A DNA stretch of 64,000 nucleotides from Edaphobacter lichenicola (GTDB lineage: Bacteria > Acidobacteriota > Terriglobia > Terriglobales > Acidobacteriaceae). Positions 1 through 7,225 of this stretch are shown here, in pieces. Each line of letters starts with the position of its first letter. Position 1 is the stretch's first letter. The stretch lies in the NCBI RefSeq assembly GCF_025264645.1, contig NZ_CP073696.1:930001-994000 (forward strand). The letters run 5' to 3'. A program made the position numbers and the translations under genes. A model generated the notes under the pieces. It did no database searches and had not been told where the DNA came from. It was given only the letters and a program-made list of their open reading frames with translations.

Positions 1-74
1 TTGTGGGTGGTGAGGAAGCGCTTCGCTTCGCGGCAGTCGCGGCACCAGGAGGCTGAGTAGACGGTGAGATCCAT
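1..74 (-). CDS. Glutaredoxin/thioredoxin-like protein, N-terminal fragment
   Basis: The first 24 codons of a minus-strand gene cut by the window edge. They read MDLTVYSASWCRDCREAKRF and a little further. A short beta strand followed by a CxxC motif (Cys-Arg-Asp-Cys at residues 11-14) and a helix is the start of the glutaredoxin/thioredoxin fold, so a thiol-disulfide exchange or disulfide-reductase role is likely. The CRDC active site resembles glutaredoxin-like NrdH/Grx-family proteins rather than classical thioredoxin (CGPC). The remainder lies outside the window, so subfamily cannot be fixed. Confidence 0.7.
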   Translation of the reverse strand, partial: MDLTVYSASWCRDCREAKRFLTTH

Positions 75-108
75 AGACCTTTATTTTAGCTTGATTGGTG
101 ATACTGCG

Positions 109-163
109 GTCCTGCCGGACGGGCCCGCTGCGCGCGGGGCGGCCACTTCGTGGCGGGTATACC
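109..163. repeat. Cluster of short hairpins (REP/BIME-like)
   Basis: Four consecutive small inverted repeats lie between the divergently ending flanking genes: GTCC-TGCC-GGAC (109-120), CCCGC-TGCGC-GCGGG (124-138), GCCAC-TTC-GTGGC (142-154) and the palindrome GGTATACC (156-163). The GC-rich, non-coding, multi-hairpin layout is like bacterial interspersed mosaic elements. Only one copy was seen in this window, so calling it a dispersed repeat is inference. Confidence 0.45.
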
Positions 164-177
164 GTGTTTTGCTGATG

Positions 178-951
178 CTATTGCTCGTGGTAGTTGCGGA
201 TTAGGCCGCCGTCTACGAAGTAGGTAGAGCCGGTGACGTAGGCACCGTCGTCGGAGGCGAGGAAGAGTGCGACGCCTGCGACGTCTTCCGGGGTGCCCAT
301 GCGACCTAGCGGGATGTTTTTGAGCAGGGCATCGAGCTGGGATTTGTCGGCCATCAGCTTGGTGTTGATTGGTGTGGCGATGGCGCCGGGAGCGATGTTG
401 TTAACCGTGATGTTGAGGGGGCCGAGTTCGACGGAGAGGTCGCGCATGAGCATGCGCATGCCGCCTTTTGAGGCGCAGTAGGTGGAGAAGTTGGGGAAGA
501 CCATGTCTTCGTGGACGGAGGAGATGTTGACGATGCGGCCGGGGAGCTTGGCGTCGCGGAGGCGGCGGACGAAGGCCTGGGTGAGGAAGAAGGCGCCCTT
601 GAGGTTCACGTTGAGGACTGCGTCGTAGTCGGCTTCAGTGACGTCCCAGAAGGCGGCTTCTTTTTCGATGCCGGCGTTGTTGACGAGGATGTCGCAGCGG
701 CCTAGTTGCTGGTAGGCCTGATCGACGAGGTTTTGCGTGTCGGCTAGATTGCTGACGTCGGCTTTGACAAGGATGGCTTTGCCGCCGGCGGCCTCGGCTT
801 TGGATGCGGTCTCCTGGGCTTGGTCGATGTGGTTGCGGTAGTCGACGACGACGGTGGCGCCTTCGCTGGCGAAGCGGATGGCGATCGATTGGCCGATGCC
901 GGAGCCGGAGCCGGTGACGATTGCTACTTTGCCTGCGAGACGACCTGACAT
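178..951 (-). CDS. SDR-family NAD(P)-dependent oxidoreductase
   Basis: A 257-residue classical short-chain dehydrogenase/reductase, the normal size for the family. It has the TGxxxGIG dinucleotide-binding loop at residues 13-20, NNAG at 91-94, catalytic Ser near 144-145 and the YxxxK pair at Tyr158/Lys162, then the usual PGAIATP segment after the active site. It should reversibly oxidise an alcohol or sugar with NAD(P); it resembles glucose 1-dehydrogenase/3-oxoacyl-ACP reductase-like SDRs. The substrate cannot be told from sequence. An acidic residue at the end of the second strand (VVVDYRN) is more usual for NAD than NADP preference. It stands alone between the glutaredoxin fragment and tadA. 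Confidence 0.9.
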   Translation of the reverse strand: MSGRLAGKVAIVTGSGSGIGQSIAIRFASEGATVVVDYRNHIDQAQETASKAEAAGGKAILVKADVSNLADTQNLVDQAYQQLGRCDILVNNAGIEKEAAFWDVTEADYDAVLNVNLKGAFFLTQAFVRRLRDAKLPGRIVNISSVHEDMVFPNFSTYCASKGGMRMLMRDLSVELGPLNITVNNIAPGAIATPINTKLMADKSQLDALLKNIPLGRMGTPEDVAGVALFLASDDGAYVTGSTYFVDGGLIRNYHEQ

Positions 952-1026
952 GGGTGCATCCTTGTCGAGCGAGAGTTGGTGTTACGACGATAAGCGCGTT
1001 GGGCGCGGCTTTCGCGTGCGCAGCTG

Positions 1027-1419
1027 TTATTTTGATGAAGATTTCTTGCTTGCCATTTTCTTTGCAGACGTTGTTCCTGGCTTTGCGGCGGTTTTCTTCG
1101 CGGCTTTTCTAGGTGGCTTCTTTGCTGCTTTGGTCGGGGGCTTCAACGTGTGTTTGGCAATGATCTCGGAGAGGAGTGTCTTCGCCTTTTCGAGTTCAGC
1201 GTGGCGGGACTCGGGAAGATTTTTGCCGGCGCGGTTGATGTAGAAGTTCAACATGCGCATGCCCGAGGCCGGGCCTTTGGGTGAGACCTTTTTTGAGGCG
1301 AGATGTTTTGCGATGGTGGAGGCGTCCTTCTTGAAGAGGCCTTCTTCGGGATAGGTGGATTCGGTGTCCACGTCCGCAGACCATTTCTTTATTGCCTTCT
1401 TTGTTGTCTTTGTCGCCAT
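1027..1419 (-). CDS. DUF3175-type small basic protein, in frame with tadA
   Basis: The last 130 codons of the tadA frame form a separate module. It begins at an internal ATG (1419) preceded by GAGGAG at 1426-1431 with a 6-base spacer, an excellent ribosome-binding site, so independent translation is likely. The module starts with a Lys/Thr-rich leader, then a DUF3175-like core (KKWSADVDTES...GLFKK, followed by a helical segment around FYINRAGKNLP), and ends in a very Lys/Ala-rich tail (repeated AAKK/KKTAAK) reminiscent of nucleic-acid-binding histone-like tails. Function unknown. Whether it is made alone, as a TadA fusion, or both cannot be decided from sequence. Confidence 0.75.
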   Translation of the reverse strand: MATKTTKKAIKKWSADVDTESTYPEEGLFKKDASTIAKHLASKKVSPKGPASGMRMLNFYINRAGKNLPESRHAELEKAKTLLSEIIAKHTLKPPTKAAKKPPRKAAKKTAAKPGTTSAKKMASKKSSSK

Positions 1420-1923
1420 CGATGGCTCCTCAATCGGTTTGTCTTCGATCTGTAGGATGCGGGTGGACGACTTTTCCCGACGGCGTTTGCGAAAAAAATT
1501 GGTGAGGAGGGTGCCGCATTCTTCTGCGAGGAGGCCGGTGGTGACGTCGACTTTGTGGTTGAGCTGGGGGTGGTTCATGACGGCGAGGACGCTGCCGCAG
1601 GCTCCGGCTTTGGGGTCGGGTGCGGCGTAGACGAGGCGGGTGATGCGGGCGTGGAGGATGGCTCCGGCACACATGGCGCAGGGCTCGAGGGTGGCGTAGA
1701 GGGTGCAGTCTTCGAGGCGGTAGTTGCGGATATGCTGGCCTGCTTGGCGGAGGGCGACGATCTCGGCGTGGGCGGTGGGGTCGCTGTCGCGGAGGACTCG
1801 GTTCTGGCCGCGGCCGATGATCTTGTTTTTGTGGACGACGACTGCGCCTACGGGGACCTCGCCGTTTGCTTCTGCGTCGTTGGCTTCAGCGATGGCGGCT
1901 TGGAGGTGGTCGAGGTCGGTCAT
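1420..1923 (-). CDS. tadA: tRNA-specific adenosine deaminase (TadA), N-terminal part of a continuous reading frame
   Basis: Residues 1-168 of a 298-codon frame form a complete cytidine-deaminase-fold tRNA adenosine-34 deaminase. The zinc site is visible as HAE (His52, Glu54) and PCAMC (Cys82, Cys85). The enzyme makes inosine at the wobble position of tRNA-Arg(ACG), an essential cytoplasmic function. TadA normally ends near 150-170 residues, which is where this homology ends, yet there is no stop codon before the downstream DUF3175 sequence (ATG at 1419). The end coordinate given here marks the domain boundary; the open frame continues to 1027. Either a fusion protein or two overlapping products from one frame are possible. 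Confidence 0.85.
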
Positions 1924-1940
1924 TTTGGTTTCGGTGCGGG

Positions 1941-2549
1941 TTAAAAGAGGTTCTCTCCGCCTTCGGCTTCGAGGGAGTCGATGAAGGATTGCATGATCTT
2001 CTTGCGCGGGGTGGCTAGGGCTTTCGAGGTTTCGAGGCGGAGCTGGTCGGGGAGGGTGGCGAGTTGCTTTTTGAGGGCGTGGAGGGCTTCGGTGAAGGTG
2101 CAGAAGCGGGTGTCGCTGCCGAGTTTGGCGAGGGTGCGGGTGATGCCGATGGCGCCGAGTTGTTCGAGGATGTCGGCGTCACGGGCAATGATTGCTTCGG
2201 TGGTGGCGGGTGTGTCCTGGGGCTGGTGGGTGCGGATGACCTCGAGGACTGCGGGAATTTTTTCTTCTGGGAAGGCCGCTTCCTTGAGGATGGCTGGCGC
2301 TTTTTCGATGACGTAGGCTACGTGGTCCCAGGTTTTGAGGGCTTCCGTATCTTCAGGACGGTGGCCGATGAAGACGCCGAGGTCGTGGAGCCAGACGGCG
2401 GCGAAGACAACGTCGTCGTCGTAGGTAAGGCCTGCGCCGATTTGTTGGGTGAGGGCGTAGAGGCGGGGCTGGTGGCCGAACTTGTGAGTCGGGTTTGCGT
2501 GGGCGGCAATGAAGGTTTCTATGGCGGTGCGGTAAGGTTGGGCAGTCAT
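1941..2549 (-). CDS. HD-domain metal-dependent phosphohydrolase
   Basis: A 202-residue soluble protein with an HD-domain signature: a WLHDLG motif with the metal-binding pair His55-Asp56, upstream His near 26 and a downstream RTHQ..TTEAIIARDADILEQLG segment supplying the later metal-binding Asp. HD proteins hydrolyse phosphoester bonds in nucleotides or related molecules; the size and DADxL segment resemble the YfbR/YedJ-like group. The substrate is not identifiable. It lies 17 bases downstream of the tadA start region on the same strand and may be co-transcribed with it. Confidence 0.75.
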   Translation of the reverse strand: MTAQPYRTAIETFIAAHANPTHKFGHQPRLYALTQQIGAGLTYDDDVVFAAVWLHDLGVFIGHRPEDTEALKTWDHVAYVIEKAPAILKEAAFPEEKIPAVLEVIRTHQPQDTPATTEAIIARDADILEQLGAIGITRTLAKLGSDTRFCTFTEALHALKKQLATLPDQLRLETSKALATPRKKIMQSFIDSLEAEGGENLF

Positions 2550-2645
2550 AATGGCGCTATGAGATCCATATCTAGAGAAGCGATGATACGAGTTAAGCCT
2601 CGTTGAATTTACGATTGACCCATGGATGGCAATGTATACGTTGCT

Positions 2646-2948
2646 TCATCTCAAGTTATCAATCCAACTCCTAAAAATTTGAACTATCTGACCGAGTTTT
2701 GATGGATCACCATAACCTTGAAATATGCCATCCACACAACTGCAGCGGACCCAATTTTGATCGCTAGATGTTTCGTCCGAGATTTGATAATCCGGTAGTG
2801 CTGCATAACGTGTACCGTTCAAATCAATTGCGACATGCCAGCCAGGATTGTCGACCGTTTCAATCGTGATGCCAGATTGATGCTCCCACTCTCCGTTGCA
2901 CTGCTTTTGATACCAGACTTCGAGCCATGTGAAGTTGTCGTTGCTCAT
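2646..2948 (-). CDS. Imm53-family immunity protein (orphan)
   Basis: A 100-residue acidic protein matching the Imm53 pattern: an N-terminal WLEVWYQKQCNGEWEHQSGI block, then DNPGWHVAIDLNGT, and C-terminal FxGxGDPxKL. Imm53 members are immunity proteins found beside polymorphic toxins. Here no toxin gene lies next to it; its start codon overlaps the stop of the agmatine deiminase by 4 bases (ATGA), so it is translationally coupled to a metabolic gene. GC content is lower than that of its neighbours, consistent with acquisition. It may be a leftover or defensive solitary immunity gene, or a family member with another role. Confidence 0.7.
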   Translation of the reverse strand: MSNDNFTWLEVWYQKQCNGEWEHQSGITIETVDNPGWHVAIDLNGTRYAALPDYQISDETSSDQNWVRCSCVDGIFQGYGDPSKLGQIVQIFRSWIDNLR

Positions 2949-4030
2949 GCGGGTTCCTGTTGGGAGAGGCAGTGGAGGGTGCCTAGGCCCCAGACGAGGT
3001 CGACGGCGTGGATGCCGACGATCTCGCGGGTGGGGAAGCAGGAGGCGATGATGTTGAGGGCGTGGCGGTCGTTGGGGTCGTTGAAGGTGGGGACGAGGAC
3101 GAGGCCGTTGGCGATGTAGAAGTTGGCGTAGCTGGCGGGAAGGCGCTGGCCTTCGAAGATGACTGGTGCGGGCATGGGGAGTTCAACGATCTCGAAGGGG
3201 TGGCCGGCGAGGTTGCGGAAGTTGCGGAGGCGGTCGAGGTTTTCGGCGAGGGGCAGGTGGTTTTCGTCGTGGATGTTGGGCTCGACGGCGGTGAGGATCT
3301 TGTTTTCGCCGACGAAGCGGGTGATGTCGTCGACGTGGCCGTGGGTGTCGTCGCCGGCGCAGCCTTTGTGGAGCCAGAGGACCTTTTCGATGCCGAGGTA
3401 CTCGTGGAAGGCTTGCTCGAGGCGCTTGCGGGTTTCGGCTTCGTCGCCGAGGCCGGGGTTGCGCTGCTGGATTTCGCTGAGGAGGCACTCTTCGGTGGTG
3501 AGGAGGAGGCCGGCGCCGTTGGTGTCGATGCTTCCGCCTTCGAGGACGAGGCGGTGGATGGTTCCGTTGGGGAGCTGGACCTCGGGGCGGATCTGCGGGA
3601 TGTCGTAGTGATGGGCGACGTGCATGGGGATCTGATCGTCGCGTTGCCAGTTATCGTACTTGGCCCAGGCGTTGAACTTCCAGTTGGTGGCGGCGAGGTC
3701 GCCGTGGGTGTTTTTGACGAAGATGGGGCCGGAGTCGCGTAGCCAGACGCGGTCGGTGGGCCACTGGTGGAAGTGGAGGCGGGCGAGGTTGGCTCCGGCG
3801 CGGCGGAGGAGGTTGGTGGCGCGGCGTTCGGCGTCCGCGGTGTTGACGAGGATGTGGACGTCTTCGACCTGGGAGAGGTGGCGAACGATCTCGCAGTAGA
3901 CCCAGGGGATGGTTTGGAACTTGCCGGGCCAGTCGTCGGCATTGTGGGGCCAGGCGATCCAGGTGGCGGCGTGAGGGCCCCACTCGGCGGGCATGCGGTA
4001 GGTCGTCGATTTGTGGTCGGTGCTGGTCAC
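2945..4030 (-). CDS. aguA: Agmatine deiminase
   Basis: A protein of about 361 residues of the peptidyl-arginine/agmatine deiminase superfamily. From the chosen start the motifs are VWLRDSGP (95-102), LEGGS (163-167), HGHVDD (230-235) and the nucleophilic Cys354 near the C-terminus (GLGTLHCLSQQ). It hydrolyses agmatine to N-carbamoylputrescine and ammonia. The GTG at 4030 is preferred because GAGGAG sits at 4040-4045 (9-base spacer) and homology begins soon after; an upstream in-frame ATG at 4096 would add 22 unconserved residues. N-carbamoylputrescine amidase lies at 5845-6804, so the two genes make a putrescine route, although they are separated by unrelated genes. Confidence 0.9.
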   Translation of the reverse strand: MTSTDHKSTTYRMPAEWGPHAATWIAWPHNADDWPGKFQTIPWVYCEIVRHLSQVEDVHILVNTADAERRATNLLRRAGANLARLHFHQWPTDRVWLRDSGPIFVKNTHGDLAATNWKFNAWAKYDNWQRDDQIPMHVAHHYDIPQIRPEVQLPNGTIHRLVLEGGSIDTNGAGLLLTTEECLLSEIQQRNPGLGDEAETRKRLEQAFHEYLGIEKVLWLHKGCAGDDTHGHVDDITRFVGENKILTAVEPNIHDENHLPLAENLDRLRNFRNLAGHPFEIVELPMPAPVIFEGQRLPASYANFYIANGLVLVPTFNDPNDRHALNIIASCFPTREIVGIHAVDLVWGLGTLHCLSQQEPA

Positions 4031-4326
4031 TGCTTGGTGCTCCTCGTGGGAAGGGCCCCTCCTTCCCGTCTGTAGTATGCAAAGTCTTCCATCCAAGAGA
4101 CTTCGTTTTGTACTTCGATATGCGTCAGCGGCAAGCTACCAGATTTGAGTCACGCTCGGTGAAGATGGACCGTGTTTCGCGCTTGATTTAACTATAGCTG
4201 GTGGGAATGAACTGATACGCCACGCGGAGATCGTTGATCGGAGGGAGATTGGGTGGTTTGGGGTTGACCGGTTGATACGAGAGTGAAGTTAGGGGACGAA
4301 GAACGGTTCGCGTATGGCGCGAATAA

Positions 4327-4372
4327 CCCATCCTTTGCGATGAGACTGCAGAGGATGGGCCACCCGGGTTTT
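4327..4372. repeat. REP-like hairpin element, copy A
   Basis: A 12-base stem (CCCATCCTTTGC, 4327-4338, and GCAGAGGATGGG, 4348-4359, one G-T pair) with the 9-base loop GATGAGACT, followed by CCACCCGGGTTTT. A second copy near 18029 has the same loop pattern and tail but a different stem sequence that still pairs. The element sits just downstream of the cupin gene. Confidence 0.65.
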
Positions 4373-4376
4373 CGTT

Positions 4377-4853
4377 TTATTTTTCTTTGAAGACGAGGTA
4401 GGTGGTTGTGGTGCCGGGTGCGACCTTGACCCAGTGGGGCACGTTTGCTGGGATGTGGACGATGTCTCCAACGTGGAGGACGACTTCTTTTCCGCCGTCG
4501 ATGCCTGAGCCCAGGGTTTCGCCAGGGCGGCCGGGGCCGTTGTTGGAATGCTCCGCCTGCATGGTGCCGCCTGTGACGAGGGTGATTGTGCCTGACTTGA
4601 TGACGATTTGATCGGCGAAGAATTGATGGCGCTCGGCGTCGCCGGTGCGGGTGCGGACAACGAGGAGGGTGTAGTCGTTGCCGTAGTCTTCGAGTCTTCC
4701 GATCGCGAGTCCGGTGGGGCTTGCCTTTGCGGTTTCGATGAGCTTCGCTTCCTGTTGCTGGAGGTCGGCTGTCGTGTGGATGGTTGGTTCGTTGTTCTGG
4801 GCGAGGGATTGTGTTGCGACGAGCGCGAGGTATAGGAGGGTGCGAAGAAGCAT
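4377..4853 (-). CDS. Exported cupin-domain protein
   Basis: A 158-residue protein with an N-terminal signal peptide (about residues 1-18, cleaved after SLAQ) and a single cupin barrel. The second cupin motif is visible as GDIVHIPANVPHWV, with a His and Trp at the end; the first motif is weaker, with H76 in an AERHQ context. Cupins of this size bind a metal and are often dioxygenases, isomerases or simple binding proteins; the substrate is unknown. Export to the periplasm is inferred from the leader. The hairpin element at 4327-4372 lies immediately after the stop and could stabilise or terminate the transcript. Confidence 0.75.
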   Translation of the reverse strand: MLLRTLLYLALVATQSLAQNNEPTIHTTADLQQQEAKLIETAKASPTGLAIGRLEDYGNDYTLLVVRTRTGDAERHQFFADQIVIKSGTITLVTGGTMQAEHSNNGPGRPGETLGSGIDGGKEVVLHVGDIVHIPANVPHWVKVAPGTTTTYLVFKEK

Positions 4854-4872
4854 TCTGACTCCTTGTGGGTGG

Positions 4873-5332
4873 TCAGATTGTACTGGGTTGTTCGGTTGTC
4901 AGATGGTTGGGGATGGGGTCGATGCGGTTTAGATATCTGGTGTGGATGTGTGGGTAGTTCTCGTACTGTTTGCGGGTGGGGTTATTTGCTATGTCGCGCG
5001 ACTGGTTTGTGAAGTCATCGGCGCCTCGGATGCGGTGTTCGTGGTATCCGGTGTGCCAGATTTCTCCTTGCTTGCGTGCTGCGAAGGAGTATCCGCCCTT
5101 GAGGTACTGGATGCACTTTGCTGTTGATTCGTTTGTGGCTGGGGGTGATCAGGACGTGAATGTGGTCTGGCATGACTACGAATGCGTGGAGCTGGAAGCG
5201 GTTTTTGTCGCGGTGGTGGAAGAGGGTATTGATGAAGAGTTCGGCGTTCGCTGTGCGCTGGAAGTGGCGGCGTCGCTTGAAGGTCAAGATCGTGATCGCG
5301 TAAGTGCTTTGCTTTTGGCGGACTGTGGGCAT
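4873..5332 (-). pseudogene. REP-associated tyrosine transposase (RAYT, IS200-like), frameshifted
   Basis: Reading from ATG 5332, the N-terminal half matches Y1/IS200-like RAYT proteins, including the HUH motif in VVMPDHIHVLI. At a run of five Gs on the plus strand (5141-5145) the frame shifts; removing one base restores ...TPATNESTAKCIQYLKGG, then FAARKQGEIWHTGYHEHRI and an end at 4873. The two halves together give about 152 residues with the typical catalytic helix. The gene is therefore either inactivated, a homopolymer sequencing error, or recoded. RAYTs mobilise REP hairpins, and hairpins do lie just upstream (5352-5442). Confidence 0.8.
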
Positions 5333-5351
5333 CGATAGAAAGCATACCCCA

Positions 5352-5365
5352 GGGGCTAAAGCCCC
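5352..5365. repeat. Short hairpin GGGGC-TAAA-GCCCC upstream of RAYT
   Basis: A perfect 5-base stem with a 4-base loop lies 20 bases upstream of the RAYT start. The arrangement of small GC hairpins around a RAYT is the classic REPtron layout. Confidence 0.5.
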
Positions 5366-5411
5366 CTTTCCTCTGTTGCTGGGAGAAGGGGTTTGCGCTT
5401 TCGCGCAAATA

Positions 5412-5442
5412 CCCACTCATGCGAGGAGACCGCATGAGTGGG
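5412..5442. repeat. Perfect 12-bp inverted repeat near RAYT
   Basis: CCCACTCATGCG (5412-5423) and CGCATGAGTGGG (5431-5442) pair perfectly around the 7-base loop AGGAGAC. It lies about 80 bases upstream of the frameshifted RAYT and next to the end of the following minus-strand gene. It may be a REP partner of that transposase or a terminator-like structure; no T run follows on either strand. Confidence 0.6.
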
Positions 5443-5503
5443 ATTCCGGCGCCAAGGTCCCCTTAGCAACGGTGAGGCTGCCGTTAGATGTGCATCCAGT
5501 CTG

Positions 5504-5839
5504 TTACGACTCTTGGAAGATCTTTGTAGTGCGGATGAGAGCTTGTTGAAGTTGATTTGAGAGTTCATAGTGCCGAGCCTTTTCCAGAAGGATGTTCAAA
5601 AGAACCTCGTCCGGATATCGATTCGTATCTTCTTCGAGGAAATGACGAAGCTCAGAACTCAAATGATGCTGCAGTTCGTTCGCTCCCATTAGGCGCTTGA
5701 CGCGCCTAATGAGATCTAGCGACTCGTCATACTCCTCGCGCATAAATACCGTGAGTTGGTTCGATAGAACGGCAAGGAATCTGGCTTTTGCAGGCGAATC
5801 GAGAACGGTATACGTCTGTAGTAATTGTGACTTTGTCAT
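5504..5839 (-). CDS. Hypothetical helical protein (111 aa)
   Basis: A 111-residue soluble, predominantly helical protein with charged segments (EEYDESLDLIRRVKRL, LRHFLEEDTNRYPDEVL). No recognised domain, signal peptide or membrane segment. It ends 62 bases before the palindrome at 5412-5442 and its start lies 5 bases from the end of aguB, so it is probably co-transcribed with aguB. The GC content is visibly lower than that of aguB, which suggests a separate origin. The Met start is preceded by a weak GGATGA. Function unknown. Confidence 0.6.
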   Translation of the reverse strand: MTKSQLLQTYTVLDSPAKARFLAVLSNQLTVFMREEYDESLDLIRRVKRLMGANELQHHLSSELRHFLEEDTNRYPDEVLLNILLEKARHYELSNQLQQALIRTTKIFQES

Positions 5840-5844
5840 CCGGC

Positions 5845-6804
5845 CTAATCCAAGAAACGTTTGGCTATGCCTTCGTAGGCGTCGATGCGGCGGTCGCGGA
5901 GGAAGGGCCAGTGCTGGCGGGTGACTTCGATGAGCTTGGAGTCGAGGTCGGCGAGGAGGATCTCCTCTTTGTCATGGCTGGCTTTGGCGAGGATGCGGCC
6001 GAAGGGGTCGGCGATGAAGCTGCCGCCCCAGAACTCGATGCCGGAGTGCGGGGTGTGGTCGCCGGGGCCGTGGAGTTCGACTGTGGCTGGGTTGCCGTCG
6101 GCTGCGGTGACTTTGAATTTGACGTCGCCGTGCTCGTGGCCGACGCGGTTGACGGCGCAGGCGAAGACTCCGTTGGCGATGGCGTGGGCGCGCTGGGCGG
6201 TCTGCCAGGCTTCGTACTGGGCGGTGCCGTACTCTTCTTTTTCGGAGGGGTGCCAGCCGATGGCAGTGGGGAAGAAGAGGATCTCTGCGCCGCGGAGGGC
6301 GGTGAGGCGAGCGCCTTCGGGATACCACTGGTCCCAGCAGACGAGGGTGCCGATGGGGCCCTGCGTGGTCTGGGTGGCTTTGAAGCCTAGGTCGCCGGGG
6401 GTGAAGTAGAACTTCTCGTAGTAGAGCGGGTCGTCGGGGATGTGCATCTTGCGGTAGGTGTCGACGATGCGGCCGTCTTTTTCGATGGTGACGGCGGTGT
6501 TGTGATAGAGGCCGGGGGCGCGGCGCTCGAAGAGGCTGGCGACGAGGACGACGCCGGTTTCGCTGCAGACGCGGGTGAGCGTGTCGGTGGAGGGGCCAGG
6601 GATGGATTCGGCGAGGCCGAAGAGATCGTGGTCTTCGCGCTGGCAGAAGTACTGGGCGCGGAAGAGCTCGGGCAGGCAGACGATTTGTGCGCCCTGACGT
6701 GCTGCTGCATAGACGAACTCGGCGGCCTTATCAAGGTTGAGCTGAGTGTCGGGATCGCAGGACATCTGGATGAGGGCGACACGTTTGGTGGTGCTTTGAG
6801 CCAT
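5845..6804 (-). CDS. aguB: N-carbamoylputrescine amidase (nitrilase superfamily)
   Basis: A 319-residue carbon-nitrogen hydrolase. The catalytic triad is visible as Glu46 (CLPELF), Lys119 (TYRKMHIPDD) and Cys156 (LVCWDQWYPE). The extended WDQWYPEGAR motif and YYEKFYFTPGD segment are typical of plant and bacterial N-carbamoylputrescine amidases, which release putrescine, CO2 and ammonia. With the agmatine deiminase at 2945-4030 this completes the agmatine-to-putrescine route. In many bacteria the two genes are adjacent; here a cupin gene, a broken RAYT and a hypothetical gene lie between them. Confidence 0.92.
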   Translation of the reverse strand: MAQSTTKRVALIQMSCDPDTQLNLDKAAEFVYAAARQGAQIVCLPELFRAQYFCQREDHDLFGLAESIPGPSTDTLTRVCSETGVVLVASLFERRAPGLYHNTAVTIEKDGRIVDTYRKMHIPDDPLYYEKFYFTPGDLGFKATQTTQGPIGTLVCWDQWYPEGARLTALRGAEILFFPTAIGWHPSEKEEYGTAQYEAWQTAQRAHAIANGVFACAVNRVGHEHGDVKFKVTAADGNPATVELHGPGDHTPHSGIEFWGGSFIADPFGRILAKASHDKEEILLADLDSKLIEVTRQHWPFLRDRRIDAYEGIAKRFLD

Positions 6805-7225
6805 GGTGATTCGTCTCCTGCTTCTGGGCCGGTGATGCTCCCACTCTTTGAGGATGCTATTGGGGCGTTGCGGTGCGATGAATTGTCGCTAACACGCTAC
6901 CCATGATTAGAGCATTTTTCGACGATTAAGATTCGTCGGAGCGGTTCGATGAGGCGAGAGCGAGATGGAATAAAAGCCGCGTGGGCGTGTTCAGGCAAAG
7001 AGGAAAGAAGAATGGGTAAGCTGGCTGGTCATGGCGCGTGAGGCTTAAACCGTTCAATATGTCGTGAAAGCGATGTGGATCTCTCTTTTGTCCTAATGAA
7101 TTTTCTGTTAGTTTTGAGGTGTGGAGCGGTCAGATTAGCGTCGGGCACGTTTCTCTTCCAATCACCTAAAAACATCTTCCAGCAGTTGCAGCAGAACGTG
7201 TATTTCTTGCAGAAGGAGTGTTATT
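6805..7225. other. 421-bp divergent intergenic region (aguB / glnA)
   Basis: Non-coding spacer between divergent aguB and glnA, so it should hold promoters for both. It contains the short inverted repeat GACGA...TCGTC near 6918-6935 and a lower-GC stretch around 7075-7130. I could not identify a convincing sigma-54 (GG-N10-GC) element or a known nitrogen-regulator site by eye. Confidence 0.5.

Noticed and set aside
3008..3742. Long open frames antisense to agmatine deiminase (and similar ones opposite to sdhA, aguB, tadA)
   Set aside because: They are composition artefacts of GC-rich codons in the real genes, with very biased Gly/Val/Asp/Glu or Ser/Pro content and no motifs.
7100..7225. Sigma-54 promoter for glnA
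   Set aside because: No GG-N10-GC element with the right spacing was found by eye.
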